Assembly (NCBI GenBank): GCA_023394015.1
Contig: JAEXBL010000066.1
Span: 1-27,783, forward strand
DNA length: 27,783 bases
Direction of reading: 5' to 3'
Source: Pseudomonadota bacterium
GTDB taxonomy: Bacteria > Pseudomonadota > Gammaproteobacteria > Burkholderiales > Burkholderiaceae_C
Shown here: positions 16,923 to 24,245 of the stretch, in pieces
Position numbering within the stretch: the first letter of the stretch is position 1
How the letters are laid out: the number at the start of each line of letters is the position of its first letter
Position numbers and translations under genes: made by a program
Notes under the pieces: generated by a model
The model's input: the letters and a program-made list of their open reading frames with translations, nothing else
Databases searched by the model: none
Told to the model about the DNA's origin: nothing

Positions 16923-17272
16923 GCCGGCTGGCCTGGCTGCGGCTGCCATGGCTGTTCAACCGCCGCATCGGCTTGGCGCTGCTGTGGACCTTGCTGGTGG
17001 TCGCCGCCGCGGTGGCGGTGAACATCACTGGCATCCACGTGGTCGGCGGCGTCGAGGGCTGGCAGCACTGGCTGAAGGCGCACGCCGGCCACTTCTTCGT
17101 GTGGCGTCTGTGCCTCTACGGAGCGACGGCTTACGGCTGGTGGTGGATGCGTCGGCGCCTGTTGCGGCGGGAGCCGTCCCGCGAGACGCATCAGCGCCTG
17201 CTGTGCACGGAGATCGCGGCCGTGATCGCCGTGGTCGCGCTGGAAGCCAGCCAATTGTTGCAGCACGGCTGA
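16919..17272 (+). CDS. Small membrane protein of the transfer block
   Basis: A 117-aa protein with three hydrophobic segments (about residues 20-42, 60-76 and 95-112) joined by basic loops (WWMRRRLLRREPSRETHQR). It overlaps the previous gene by ATGA and is followed 15 bp later by the TraG-like gene. A small membrane protein regularly occupies this place in this ICE family, but I do not know a named domain for it or its function. Confidence 0.78.
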   Translation: MSRLAWLRLPWLFNRRIGLALLWTLLVVAAAVAVNITGIHVVGGVEGWQHWLKAHAGHFFVWRLCLYGATAYGWWWMRRRLLRREPSRETHQRLLCTEIAAVIAVVALEASQLLQHG

Positions 17273-17287
17273 GACCGGGAGGCAGGC

Positions 17288-18811
17288 ATGACGCTCTACA
17301 CCACGGACTACCTGGAGTATTACCTGACCCTGGTGGCTTGGGTGGTCAACAACGGCATCTGGAGCATCCTCGTGGCCAGCGGGGTGTTCGCGCTGCCGTT
17401 CGTGGCCATCGTGATCCAGGAATGGCTCAAGGCCCGCGGCGAAGGTGCGGACGAGGGCAACAAGGGCGTGCTGTCGTCGATGCGCATCGAGAACCGGGTG
17501 TGGGTGGCGATCGTGGTCATCATGTTCGCCGGCATCCCGTTCATCCCGGTGGATCTCGCCACGATCAAGTTCGACACCACGCGCTCCGCGCAATGCCAGG
17601 TCAACGTCCCACTGCCCAACGACACGGGCTGGTCCAACGTCTACACGGCGCTAAACGACCAGAGCGCGCTGGTGCCGGTGTGGTGGTTCTTCATGCACGC
17701 GCTGTCGAAAGCCGTGACGGGCTCCGCGGTGGCAGCGATTCCCTGCGGCACGGACCTGCGTCAGATTCGCATGGATGTGGATGCCACGCGCATCGACGAT
17801 CCGGTGCTGGCACAGGAGGTCGCCGACTTCACGCACGACTGCTACGGGCCGTCGCGCGCCAAGCTGTTCATGAACCGGCCGACGCTCTCCGACGAGCAGA
17901 TGAACGACGTCACCTGGATCGGGTCGAGTTACTTCCTCGACACGCCCGGCTTCTATGACACCTATCGCGCCAAGACCCCACGCACGGCCTGGCCCTACGA
18001 CGCGACCCGCGATGCAGGGCTGGCACAGGTGGACAGCGGCGGCGGCTATCCGTCCTGCCGGCAGTGGTGGGCCGATGGCGGCCAGGGACTGCGCAGCCGG
18101 CTGCTGGCACAGGTCGACCCGGACCTGCTGACCCGCATCGGGCGCTGGGTGGGCTTCCTGTCGCAGAGCGAGGTCAATGACTCAGTGATCCGCGCCGTCG
18201 TCTCACCGCGGCAGCAGAAGATGAACCAGGGCGCCGTCTACACCGACTACGGCGGCCAGATCGACAAGACGCTGCCGAACATCGTCACGCGCGGCGCGAG
18301 CGACCTGGGGCTGACCGTCGGCTCGCTGGGCTTCTTTCCGGCGATGGACGTGGTGCGCCAGGCGCTGCCGATGGTGCTGGCGATGCTCAAGATGGCGCTA
18401 GTCATCTGCATCCCGCTGGTGCTGCTGATCGGCACCTACGACCTGAAGACGGTGGTGACGGTGAGCTGCGTCCAGTTCGCGCTGTTCTTCGTGGACTTCT
18501 GGTTCCAGCTCGCACGCTGGATCGACAGCACGATCCTGGATGCGCTCTACGGTTGGGGGTTTGGCGCGGACAGGCCGCACACGAACTTCGATCCGCTGAT
18601 CGGCTTGAACAACGCCTTTGGCGACATGCTGCTCAACTTCGTCATGGCGATGATGTTCATCGTGCTGCCGACGTTTTGGGTGATGGCATTGGCTTGGGCA
18701 GGCGTGCGCACGGGAAATATCGTGCAGGGGTTGTCCACCGCCACCTCGGACGCCAAAGGCGCTGGGGGGCGTGGCGCTGGCATGGCAATGAGCGCCGTAT
18801 CGAAGAAGTGA
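17288..18811 (+). CDS. TraG N-terminal-domain conjugal transfer protein
   Basis: A 507-aa inner-membrane protein matching the N-terminal (TraG_N) domain of F-type TraG: a start YTTDYLEYYLTLVAWVVNNG, early membrane segments (about residues 12-45 and 75-92), a long periplasmic part, and a hydrophobic cluster near 350-390 and 440-480. TraG_N proteins act in pilus assembly and mating-pair stabilisation. GGGAGG lies just before the ATG. It is the last gene of the second block and its stop is only 7 bp from the stop of the converging DUF3742 gene. Confidence 0.87.
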   Translation: MTLYTTDYLEYYLTLVAWVVNNGIWSILVASGVFALPFVAIVIQEWLKARGEGADEGNKGVLSSMRIENRVWVAIVVIMFAGIPFIPVDLATIKFDTTRSAQCQVNVPLPNDTGWSNVYTALNDQSALVPVWWFFMHALSKAVTGSAVAAIPCGTDLRQIRMDVDATRIDDPVLAQEVADFTHDCYGPSRAKLFMNRPTLSDEQMNDVTWIGSSYFLDTPGFYDTYRAKTPRTAWPYDATRDAGLAQVDSGGGYPSCRQWWADGGQGLRSRLLAQVDPDLLTRIGRWVGFLSQSEVNDSVIRAVVSPRQQKMNQGAVYTDYGGQIDKTLPNIVTRGASDLGLTVGSLGFFPAMDVVRQALPMVLAMLKMALVICIPLVLLIGTYDLKTVVTVSCVQFALFFVDFWFQLARWIDSTILDALYGWGFGADRPHTNFDPLIGLNNAFGDMLLNFVMAMMFIVLPTFWVMALAWAGVRTGNIVQGLSTATSDAKGAGGRGAGMAMSAVSKK

Positions 18812-18818
18812 CCGCCGT

Positions 18819-19190
18819 TCAGTCGTCGTCGGTCACATGCGGGTCGATGCGCCAATCGCTCTTGTCATAAAGCCCGAAGCCGTTGGGGCCTTCCCTCCAC
18901 TCGGGTTGCGGTTCCTTTTGATCAGGGTCGTCGTGCTGCACGAGCCATGCAGCAGTTACCGCAAAGGCAAGCAGCAGGGCCAGCCAGAACGCGGAGTAGA
19001 GCAGCGCACCGAGCACGGCGAGCTTGACGATCCAGAGCACCGCCGTCGCCGCGCCCGCGGGCACCCCGCGCGTCACCAGCCAGCCGGCGACACGCTGCTC
19101 GCGGCGCACGTATCCACGCCAGGCACGGCCAGCCCCCCGGCCCAGCCGGTGGCTCCAGCTCCCGTTGTGCGTGTTGGTGGTCATGCTCAT
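18819..19190 (-). CDS. DUF3742 family protein
   Basis: A 123-aa protein, positively charged at the N-terminus (WSHRLGRGAGRAWRGYVRRE) with hydrophobic segments near residues 40-60 and 62-82 and an acidic, hydrophilic tail (HDDPDQKEPQPEWREG). This matches DUF3742, a small membrane protein found at the end of transfer blocks in this ICE family, commonly on the opposite strand to the TraG-like gene. Function is unknown. The start may be the ATG at 19190 or the one at 19184, since GAGG is very near the first and better placed for the second. Confidence 0.82.
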   Translation of the reverse strand: MSMTTNTHNGSWSHRLGRGAGRAWRGYVRREQRVAGWLVTRGVPAGAATAVLWIVKLAVLGALLYSAFWLALLLAFAVTAAWLVQHDDPDQKEPQPEWREGPNGFGLYDKSDWRIDPHVTDDD

Positions 19191-19238
19191 GTGCCTCGGC
19201 TTCAGTGGTACCTCACCTCATGGAGCGGCCGGTCGTGG

Positions 19239-19275
19239 CCTGCCCTCCAGCATAGACCGCGATCAGGAGGGCGGG
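19239..19275. repeat. Inverted repeat between DUF3742 and abiE genes
   Basis: Arms CCTGCCCTCC and GGAGGGCGGG (one G-T pair) enclose a 17-base loop. It lies in the 222-bp gap between two divergently read genes, so it could be a binding site or a transcript hairpin for the DUF3742 leader. No T-run follows in either direction. Confidence 0.4.
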
Positions 19276-19397
19276 TTGCGGCTGGCAGAGCCGGTCGGCC
19301 TGGGTCGCAGGTCGATTAGATTCTGCGATGGAAATCAAACGTTATGCTACTTTCCCTGCACGTTCTTGCGATAGTTCTAGGGATTGATTGGATTCCG

Positions 19398-19413
19398 TGC
19401 TATTTTTATAGCA
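19398..19413 (+). promoter_or_regulatory. Palindrome over the abiEi start codon
   Basis: Perfect inverted repeat TGCTAT-TTTT-ATAGCA whose last base is the A of the AbiEi ATG. AbiEi antitoxins are known to repress their own operon by binding inverted repeats at the promoter, so this is a candidate operator. Its AT-rich core also resembles a -10 element. No normal ribosome site is visible before the ATG. Confidence 0.45.
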
Positions 19414-20171
19414 TGGATGGAAATTCTAGGCACCAGGTAATCAAGCGGCTGCAGGCGGGACTCCCCCGCGGGGCGCCGTTCGACCTTGCCACCCTGAGCC
19501 AGTTCGGGGTATCGCCCCAGCTCGCCGCCCACTATGCCGACGGCGGGTGGCTCGTGCGCCTGGCCCATGGCGTCTATGCCTTCCCGAACGATGAGTTCGG
19601 GGTCTACGGTGCGCTGAAGTTCCTGCAACAGCGCGCGCCCGGCCTGCACGTCGGCGGCAAGAGCGCCCTGGCCCTGCAGGGCGTGCGGCACAACCTGGGC
19701 AGCCGGGAGGCGCTGGTGCTGTGGGGCGACGGTCGCTTCGCGTTGCCGGCCTGGTTCACTTCGCGCTTTCCGGCCCGCTACGTCCACGCCCGCCTGTTCG
19801 ACTGGCCGGATACGGTGTTGGCCGGCAAGACCCTGACCACGCCGCCTGGCCTGCCCGAGGATCTGCGGGTGGCTGCCTCCGAGCGTGCCGTTCTGGAGTT
19901 GCTGTACGAAGCCGGCGTCAAGCAGAGCCTCGAAGAGGCCCGCAACATCTTTGATGGACTGCGTTCCCCCCGCAAGGATTTGCTCGGACAACTGCTGTCC
20001 TGCTGCACCAGCGTGAAGGCCGTGCGCCTGTTCCTCACCTGGGCGCGCGAGACCAGCCTCGTGGATGTCGATGCCCTGCTGGAGCAGTACCCGGTTCGCA
20101 CCGGCAGCAACACGCGCTGGATGAGCCGGCTCGATGACGGAACCCTGCTGAGCCTGAAACCTCATGGATAA
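19413..20171 (+). CDS. abiEi: Type IV toxin-antitoxin AbiEi family antitoxin
   Basis: A 252-aa protein with an N-terminal winged-helix region (RHQVIKRLQAGLPRG, then FDLATLSQFGVSPQLAAHYA, then DGGWLVRLAHGVYAFPND) followed by the conserved antitoxin domain (LHVGGKSALALQGVRHNLG). This is the AbiEi pattern: the wing binds DNA for autoregulation and the C-terminal part counters the toxin without binding it directly. An earlier ATG at 19344 would add a hydrophobic stretch foreign to the family, so 19413 is preferred. The gene overlaps abiEii by 8 bp. On an ICE the pair can act in abortive phage infection and in stabilising the element. Confidence 0.88.
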   Translation: MDGNSRHQVIKRLQAGLPRGAPFDLATLSQFGVSPQLAAHYADGGWLVRLAHGVYAFPNDEFGVYGALKFLQQRAPGLHVGGKSALALQGVRHNLGSREALVLWGDGRFALPAWFTSRFPARYVHARLFDWPDTVLAGKTLTTPPGLPEDLRVAASERAVLELLYEAGVKQSLEEARNIFDGLRSPRKDLLGQLLSCCTSVKAVRLFLTWARETSLVDVDALLEQYPVRTGSNTRWMSRLDDGTLLSLKPHG

Positions 20172-21084
20172 GACCTACGCGGACACCGTTCGCCTGCTGC
20201 TGGCCGTCGCGCCCGACGTGTTCGCCAACGACATCTTCGCCATGAAGGGCGGCACGGCCATCAACCTCTTCGTGCGGGACATGCCGCGCCTGTCGGTGGA
20301 CATCGACGTGGTGTACCTCCCATGGCAGACGCCGCGCGACGAAGCGCTGCAAGCCATCAACCAGGAGCTGGCCGCCATCGCCACGCGCGTTGCACCACTG
20401 GGCGTGCAGACACGCCTGGTTCGCGCCAAGGACCTGGGGGACACCAAGCTGATCGTCGAGAACGACGCCAACCAGGTGAAGATCGAGGTCAACGTCGTGT
20501 TCCGAGGCAGCGTGCTGCCCGTCGAGCGGCGGCCGCTGAGCGCCAAGACCAGCGATCTGTTCGGCGTCGAGTTCGAGCTGCCGGTTCTGGCACCGGACGA
20601 GCTGTACGCCAGCAAGCTGGTGGCCGCGCTGGATCGGCAGCACCCCCGCGACCTGTTCGACGTGTGGCAGCTCTACGAATCGGGCGACATCAGCGACGGC
20701 ATGGTCGAGTGCTTCGTGATCTATCTGGCGGGCCACAACCGGCCGCCCCACGAAGTGCTGTTCGGCAACGACAAGGACATCGCCGGCGAGTACGAGCGGG
20801 CCTTTGTCGGCATGACCGAAGTGGACTGCTCCCTGGAGACACTGCTCGAAGCTCGCGCCAGGGTGCGGCGCGAGCTGCCACAGCGACTGAGCACCGCTCA
20901 CAAGCAGTTTCTGAGCGGGCTGGTGCGCGCAGAACCGGACTGGTCGCTGGTGCAATGCCAACACGCCGCTCAACTGCCGGCACTGCGCTGGAAGCTCGCC
21001 AATCTCGAAACCTTCCGCAAGCGCCGTCCCGACGACTTCGCAGCGCAATCCGCCGCCCTCGACACCGGCTTGGGCCAGAGCTGA
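20164..21084 (+). CDS. abiEii: AbiEii-type nucleotidyltransferase toxin
   Basis: A 306-aa protein with the nucleotidyltransferase signature of AbiEii toxins: MKGGTAINLFVRD (GG at 29-30) followed by RLSVDIDVVYL with the metal-binding aspartates D46 and D48. A later conserved stretch LYASKLVAALDRQHPRDLFDV (about 143-163) contains the K and D residues of the family. Toxins of this class modify RNA targets with nucleotides; which substrate this one uses is not seen here. It overlaps the antitoxin gene, so both are translated from one message. Full length, no damage seen. Confidence 0.88.
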   Translation: MDKTYADTVRLLLAVAPDVFANDIFAMKGGTAINLFVRDMPRLSVDIDVVYLPWQTPRDEALQAINQELAAIATRVAPLGVQTRLVRAKDLGDTKLIVENDANQVKIEVNVVFRGSVLPVERRPLSAKTSDLFGVEFELPVLAPDELYASKLVAALDRQHPRDLFDVWQLYESGDISDGMVECFVIYLAGHNRPPHEVLFGNDKDIAGEYERAFVGMTEVDCSLETLLEARARVRRELPQRLSTAHKQFLSGLVRAEPDWSLVQCQHAAQLPALRWKLANLETFRKRRPDDFAAQSAALDTGLGQS

Positions 21085-21155
21085 CGAACGTCCCGCAGCG
21101 CCCCACTTGCCGGGATTGCCCCATGCCGCATTCATCGTGGCACCCGCGAAGCAGC

Positions 21156-21250
21156 GGCCCTATACCCAAAGGCTTCCGACAAAGGCCAAAGGGCTGGGAA
21201 GGGGCAAAGGAAGGGTGCCAAGGGGAAAGGCCCTATCCTGAAAAGGCCAA
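21156..21250. other. Repeat-rich gene-free region before the relaxase gene; possible oriT part
   Basis: Between abiEii and traI lies a 202-bp stretch without a gene. It holds two copies of GGCCCTAT (21156-21163 and 21229-21236), each followed by AAAGG-type blocks, and repeated AAAGGCCAAA / AAAAGGCCAAAA units (21181-21190, 21241-21252), with a strong purine bias on the plus strand. Origins of transfer often lie beside the relaxase gene and contain such repeats, so it is an oriT candidate. No nick site can be named. Confidence 0.35.
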
Positions 21251-21286
21251 AAGGCGCCCCGAGCAGCCCGTCATCCGGGGTTCGCC

Positions 21287-23140
21287 ATGCTCTCGCTGTT
21301 CCAGCGCAAACGGGTGCCACCCACCGCCGGCACGCCGCCCACCTCCGCCATCGAAACTCCGAAAGGGTCGATGCGGCCGGAGTCGGCCGCATCGCTGCTG
21401 GCCACGCCGCGCCGGCAGAAACTGCTGGAACACATCTGGCAGCGCACATCGCTCTCGCGCCGGCAGTTCGCCACGCTCTACCTCGCCCCACTGGAGCGCT
21501 ACGCCGAGCTGGTCCAGCAGTTCCCGGCCTCCGAGAACCACCACCACGCCTATCCGGGCGGCATGCTGGACCACGGCCTGGAGATCGTCGCCTATGCGCT
21601 GAAGCTGCGGCAGTCATACCTGCTGCCTGCGGGCGTCACGCCGGAGGCACAGGCGGCCCAGGCCGAAGCCTGGACCGCAGGCACGGCCTACGCGGCCCTG
21701 CTGCACGACATCGGCAAGATTGCGGTCGATCTGCACGTCGAGCATGCCGACGGCAGCGTTTGGCATCCCTGGCACGGCCCGCTGCGAAAGCCCTACCGCT
21801 TCCGTTACCGAAAGGAGCGTGAGTACCGCCTGCACAGCGCCGCCACCGGGCTGCTCTACGCGCGCCTTCTCGATCGGGACATCTTCGACTGGCTCAGCGG
21901 CTATCCCGACCTCTGGGCCGCGCTGCTGTACGTGCTGGCCGGCCAGTACGAGCACGCCGGCACGCTCGGCGAGCTGGTCGTGCAGGCCGACCAGGCATCG
22001 GTCGCCCAGGAACTCGGCGGCGATCCCAGCAAGGCGCTGGTGGCGCCCAAGCATGCTCTGCAACGCAAATTGCTCGACGGCTTGCGCTACCTGCTCAAGG
22101 AAGCGTTCAAGCTGAACCAGGCCGGCCCGGCGGACGGTTGGCTGACCCAAGACGCCTTGTGGCTGGTGAGCAAGACCGTCTCCGACAAGCTGCGCGCACA
22201 TCTGCTGTCACAGGGCATCGACGGCATCCCGGCCAGCAATACGGCGGTGTTCAACGTGCTGCAGGATCACGGCATCGTGCAACCGACGCCGGATGGCAAG
22301 GCGATCTGGAAGGCTACCGTCACCAGCGACGCGGGCTGGTCGCACGCATTCACCTTCCTGAAACTCTCGCCAGCGATGATCTGGGATGCCGCCGACCGGC
22401 CGGCGCCGATCGCAGGCCGTGTGCAGGTCGAAGAGGAACAAGCCGAGCCGACGCCACAGGCGCCGGCGGTGCCCGATGGGCCGCGCGCGGAAGGCATCGA
22501 AGCTGCATCCGCGAGCACGACGCCGATCGCATCCGCAGCCATGGACACCGGCGTGGCCGCGCTGCTCGTCCTGCTGGGCGACACCGCTCCACCCACGGCA
22601 CCGGAGATCCCGAGTTCCCCTGTTGCCGAGCCCGAGCCGGCCCCTTCGACCGTGCCCCCGCCGCAGATGGGCCTCGCGCCTTCCCAGGATCGCGCGGAGC
22701 CCTCCGGGGCGCACTTCATGGCCTGGCTGCGTCAGAGCATCCAGACGCGCAAGCTCATCATCAACGACGCCAAGGCCCTGGTGCATACCGTCGCCGGTAC
22801 GACCTATCTCGTCAGCCCCGGCGTGTTCCATCGCTACGCGCAGGAGTACCGTCAAGTCGCCGCGCTGGCCAAGCAGGAGAAGCTGGAGGGGTGGCAGTGG
22901 GTACAGAAGCGCTTTGAGAAGCTGGGGCAGCACCGCAAGCAGCCGAGCGGGCTGAACATCTGGACCTGCGAAGTCACGGGGCCGCGCAAGTCGCGCCGGC
23001 TGCACGGCTATCTGCTCGCCAGCCCGGAGGCGCTGTTCCGGGAGACGCCGCCAGACAACCCATACCTGCGGCTCCTCAACGAGGCCGCAAAGCGCGAAGA
23101 TTCAGCCCTTGGGGGCAAGGACAACGACGATCAGGGGTAG
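21287..23140 (+). CDS. traI: MobH-type relaxase TraI (TIGR03760)
   Basis: A 617-aa relaxase of the MobH class, which nicks the origin of transfer and leads the strand into the recipient. The N-terminal TraI_2 domain has the HD-type metal motifs: HHH at 85-87 in ENHHHAYPGGMLDHGLEIV with H96, and LLHDIGKI with H140-D141. A Pro/Ala-rich linker (about 375-475) leads to the C-terminal TraI domain (FMAWLRQSIQTRKLIINDAK through YLVSPGVFHRYAQEY). MobH enzymes are the relaxases of ICEclc-, PFGI- and SXT-like elements. GGGG before TTCGCC and the ATG serves as ribosome site. It ends 26 bp before the converging XRE gene. Confidence 0.93.
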   Translation: MLSLFQRKRVPPTAGTPPTSAIETPKGSMRPESAASLLATPRRQKLLEHIWQRTSLSRRQFATLYLAPLERYAELVQQFPASENHHHAYPGGMLDHGLEIVAYALKLRQSYLLPAGVTPEAQAAQAEAWTAGTAYAALLHDIGKIAVDLHVEHADGSVWHPWHGPLRKPYRFRYRKEREYRLHSAATGLLYARLLDRDIFDWLSGYPDLWAALLYVLAGQYEHAGTLGELVVQADQASVAQELGGDPSKALVAPKHALQRKLLDGLRYLLKEAFKLNQAGPADGWLTQDALWLVSKTVSDKLRAHLLSQGIDGIPASNTAVFNVLQDHGIVQPTPDGKAIWKATVTSDAGWSHAFTFLKLSPAMIWDAADRPAPIAGRVQVEEEQAEPTPQAPAVPDGPRAEGIEAASASTTPIASAAMDTGVAALLVLLGDTAPPTAPEIPSSPVAEPEPAPSTVPPPQMGLAPSQDRAEPSGAHFMAWLRQSIQTRKLIINDAKALVHTVAGTTYLVSPGVFHRYAQEYRQVAALAKQEKLEGWQWVQKRFEKLGQHRKQPSGLNIWTCEVTGPRKSRRLHGYLLASPEALFRETPPDNPYLRLLNEAAKREDSALGGKDNDDQG

Positions 23141-23166
23141 GCGTGCGACCGCTGTGCGGGCCGGCT

Positions 23167-23466
23167 TCAATCTGCGGATGGAGCCGACTCTGCCAGCTTG
23201 GCTTCGGTCAGAGTCATCAAGTGGGCGGAACTGCATTTCAGCGCACGGGCAATCTTGAGGATGAGAGGGAGCGTGGGGACATGCTCGCCGCGCTCGATCT
23301 TGCCCATGTGCGACCGTTCGATGCCGGCCATGTGGGCCAGCGTTTCCTGAGCTATGCCCTGGTTGGTTCTTTCTTCCCGCACGGCAGCCCCAAACGCGAT
23401 GGCTGGTTCCGCTTCGTAGGTAGTGGTGCCGGTGGGGCGGCCCCTTTGGATCGAACGCTTTGGCAT
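23167..23466 (-). CDS. XRE-family transcriptional regulator
   Basis: A 99-aa protein with a lambda-repressor-like helix-turn-helix at residues 25-82: FGAAVREERTNQGIAQETLA, then HMAGIERSHMGKIERGEHVP, then TLPLILKIARALKCSS. A basic N-terminal tail (MPKRSIQRGRPTG) precedes it. No ligand or toxin-binding domain is attached. It is read away from the LysR-like gene and is a good candidate for a control gene of the element's excision or transfer functions. The ATG at 23466 is used; a TTG two codons earlier is possible. The ribosome site is weak. Confidence 0.85.
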   Translation of the reverse strand: MPKRSIQRGRPTGTTTYEAEPAIAFGAAVREERTNQGIAQETLAHMAGIERSHMGKIERGEHVPTLPLILKIARALKCSSAHLMTLTEAKLAESAPSAD

Positions 23467-23503
23467 TGCCAAGAGCGTCGAACACGGTCACGATTTAAAC
23501 CAC

Positions 23504-23515
23504 GTTAAACTTAAC
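23504..23515. promoter_or_regulatory. Candidate operator upstream of the XRE gene
   Basis: Palindrome GTTAA-AC-TTAAC in an AT-rich patch (23491-23515) unlike the GC-rich surroundings. It lies 38 bp before the XRE ATG and 57 bp before the LysR-like start, where a repressor could control both divergent genes. TTTAAA just beside it may be part of a -10 element. Confidence 0.35.
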
Positions 23516-23571
23516 TCATCCAACGGCTTCGAGATCAGTTGCCACGAGTTCACCGCCTGGGGGAGCTGGAC

Positions 23572-24198
23572 GTGGAATCGAGTGACATCACCGCCGAAAT
23601 TCGCATGGCCGTCCTCGGCGAATGGGTGCCTCCCCAGCTCGCCGACGTGCTCGCTCTGCAGCGTGCCGAAGAGCCGGAGACTCATGCCGTCCTGGCCGGC
23701 TGGACAGATCCCGGTCGAGGCGCGGAGATGCCGGACGACGGCTTCGACTTCGCCTTGTCTGCGGTTGCCCGGCAGTGGCCTGGCTGGGTATGCGAACCGC
23801 TGTGGCATGACACGCTGGCGGTCGCCGTGGCCAAGCGCTCCCACCTGCTGGCCCACCGTGAAGTGCCGTGCGGGGAAGTGCTCAAGCAGCCCTTGATCTG
23901 CTCGCAGTCCACGGCCGATGAACCATGGCGCATGACCGTGCAGCGCGTGTTCGAGAACGCGCTGCAGGAGCGGGAGCAAACGGTGGAGACATTCGATGTG
24001 GTGATGACGCTGGTTGCCGCCGGGTACGGGATCACCATTGCGCCCGCCGCGAGACTGGCGAGCTACCTACGCCGAGGCATCGCCATGCGGCCGCTGGCCG
24101 GCGCACCAACGATCGTGATGGCTTATCTGCTCCGTCGCGAGGCTTCCTTGTCGGACACCCAGGCAAGATTCGCCCGCCGCGCGCGCTTGGTGTCCTGA
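23572..24198 (+). CDS. Stand-alone LysR-type substrate-binding-domain protein
   Basis: A 208-aa protein that matches only the ligand-binding half of LysR-type regulators: EIRMAVLGEWVPPQLADVLA at the start, CEPLWHDTLAVAVAKRSHLL in the middle and VVMTLVAAGYGITIAPA near the end, the usual order for this domain. The N-terminal helix-turn-helix is missing. The frame is open to 23539 with TTG, but a GTG at 23572 has GGGGGAG six bases before it and fits best. Similar solo domains occur beside integrases in related ICEs, so this is probably a maintained form rather than a fresh truncation. It may sense a ligand and act through a partner; this is inference. Confidence 0.78.
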   Translation: MESSDITAEIRMAVLGEWVPPQLADVLALQRAEEPETHAVLAGWTDPGRGAEMPDDGFDFALSAVARQWPGWVCEPLWHDTLAVAVAKRSHLLAHREVPCGEVLKQPLICSQSTADEPWRMTVQRVFENALQEREQTVETFDVVMTLVAAGYGITIAPAARLASYLRRGIAMRPLAGAPTIVMAYLLRREASLSDTQARFARRARLVS

Positions 24199-24205
24199 CG
24201 GACGC

Positions 24206-24235
24206 GCGGGGATCGCGGTTTCGCCACGATCCCGC
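24206..24235. terminator. Stem-loop between convergent LysR-like and integrase genes
   Basis: GGGATCG (24209-24215) pairs with CGATCCC (24227-24233), with GC on either side extending the stem around one extra G. It lies in the 47-bp gap between two genes read towards each other, the usual place for a two-way terminator. No T-run follows on either strand, so termination is only inferred. Confidence 0.4.
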
Positions 24236-24245
24236 ATTCCTGCTG

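Noticed and set aside
19344..19412. Longer AbiEi with a hydrophobic N-terminal extension
   Set aside because: The extension looks like a membrane segment, which AbiEi proteins lack, and the family pattern starts after 19413.
23167..24198. XRE gene and neighbour as a toxin-antitoxin pair
   Set aside because: The neighbour is a LysR-type ligand-binding domain and is read away from the XRE gene rather than in one operon; no toxin fold is seen.
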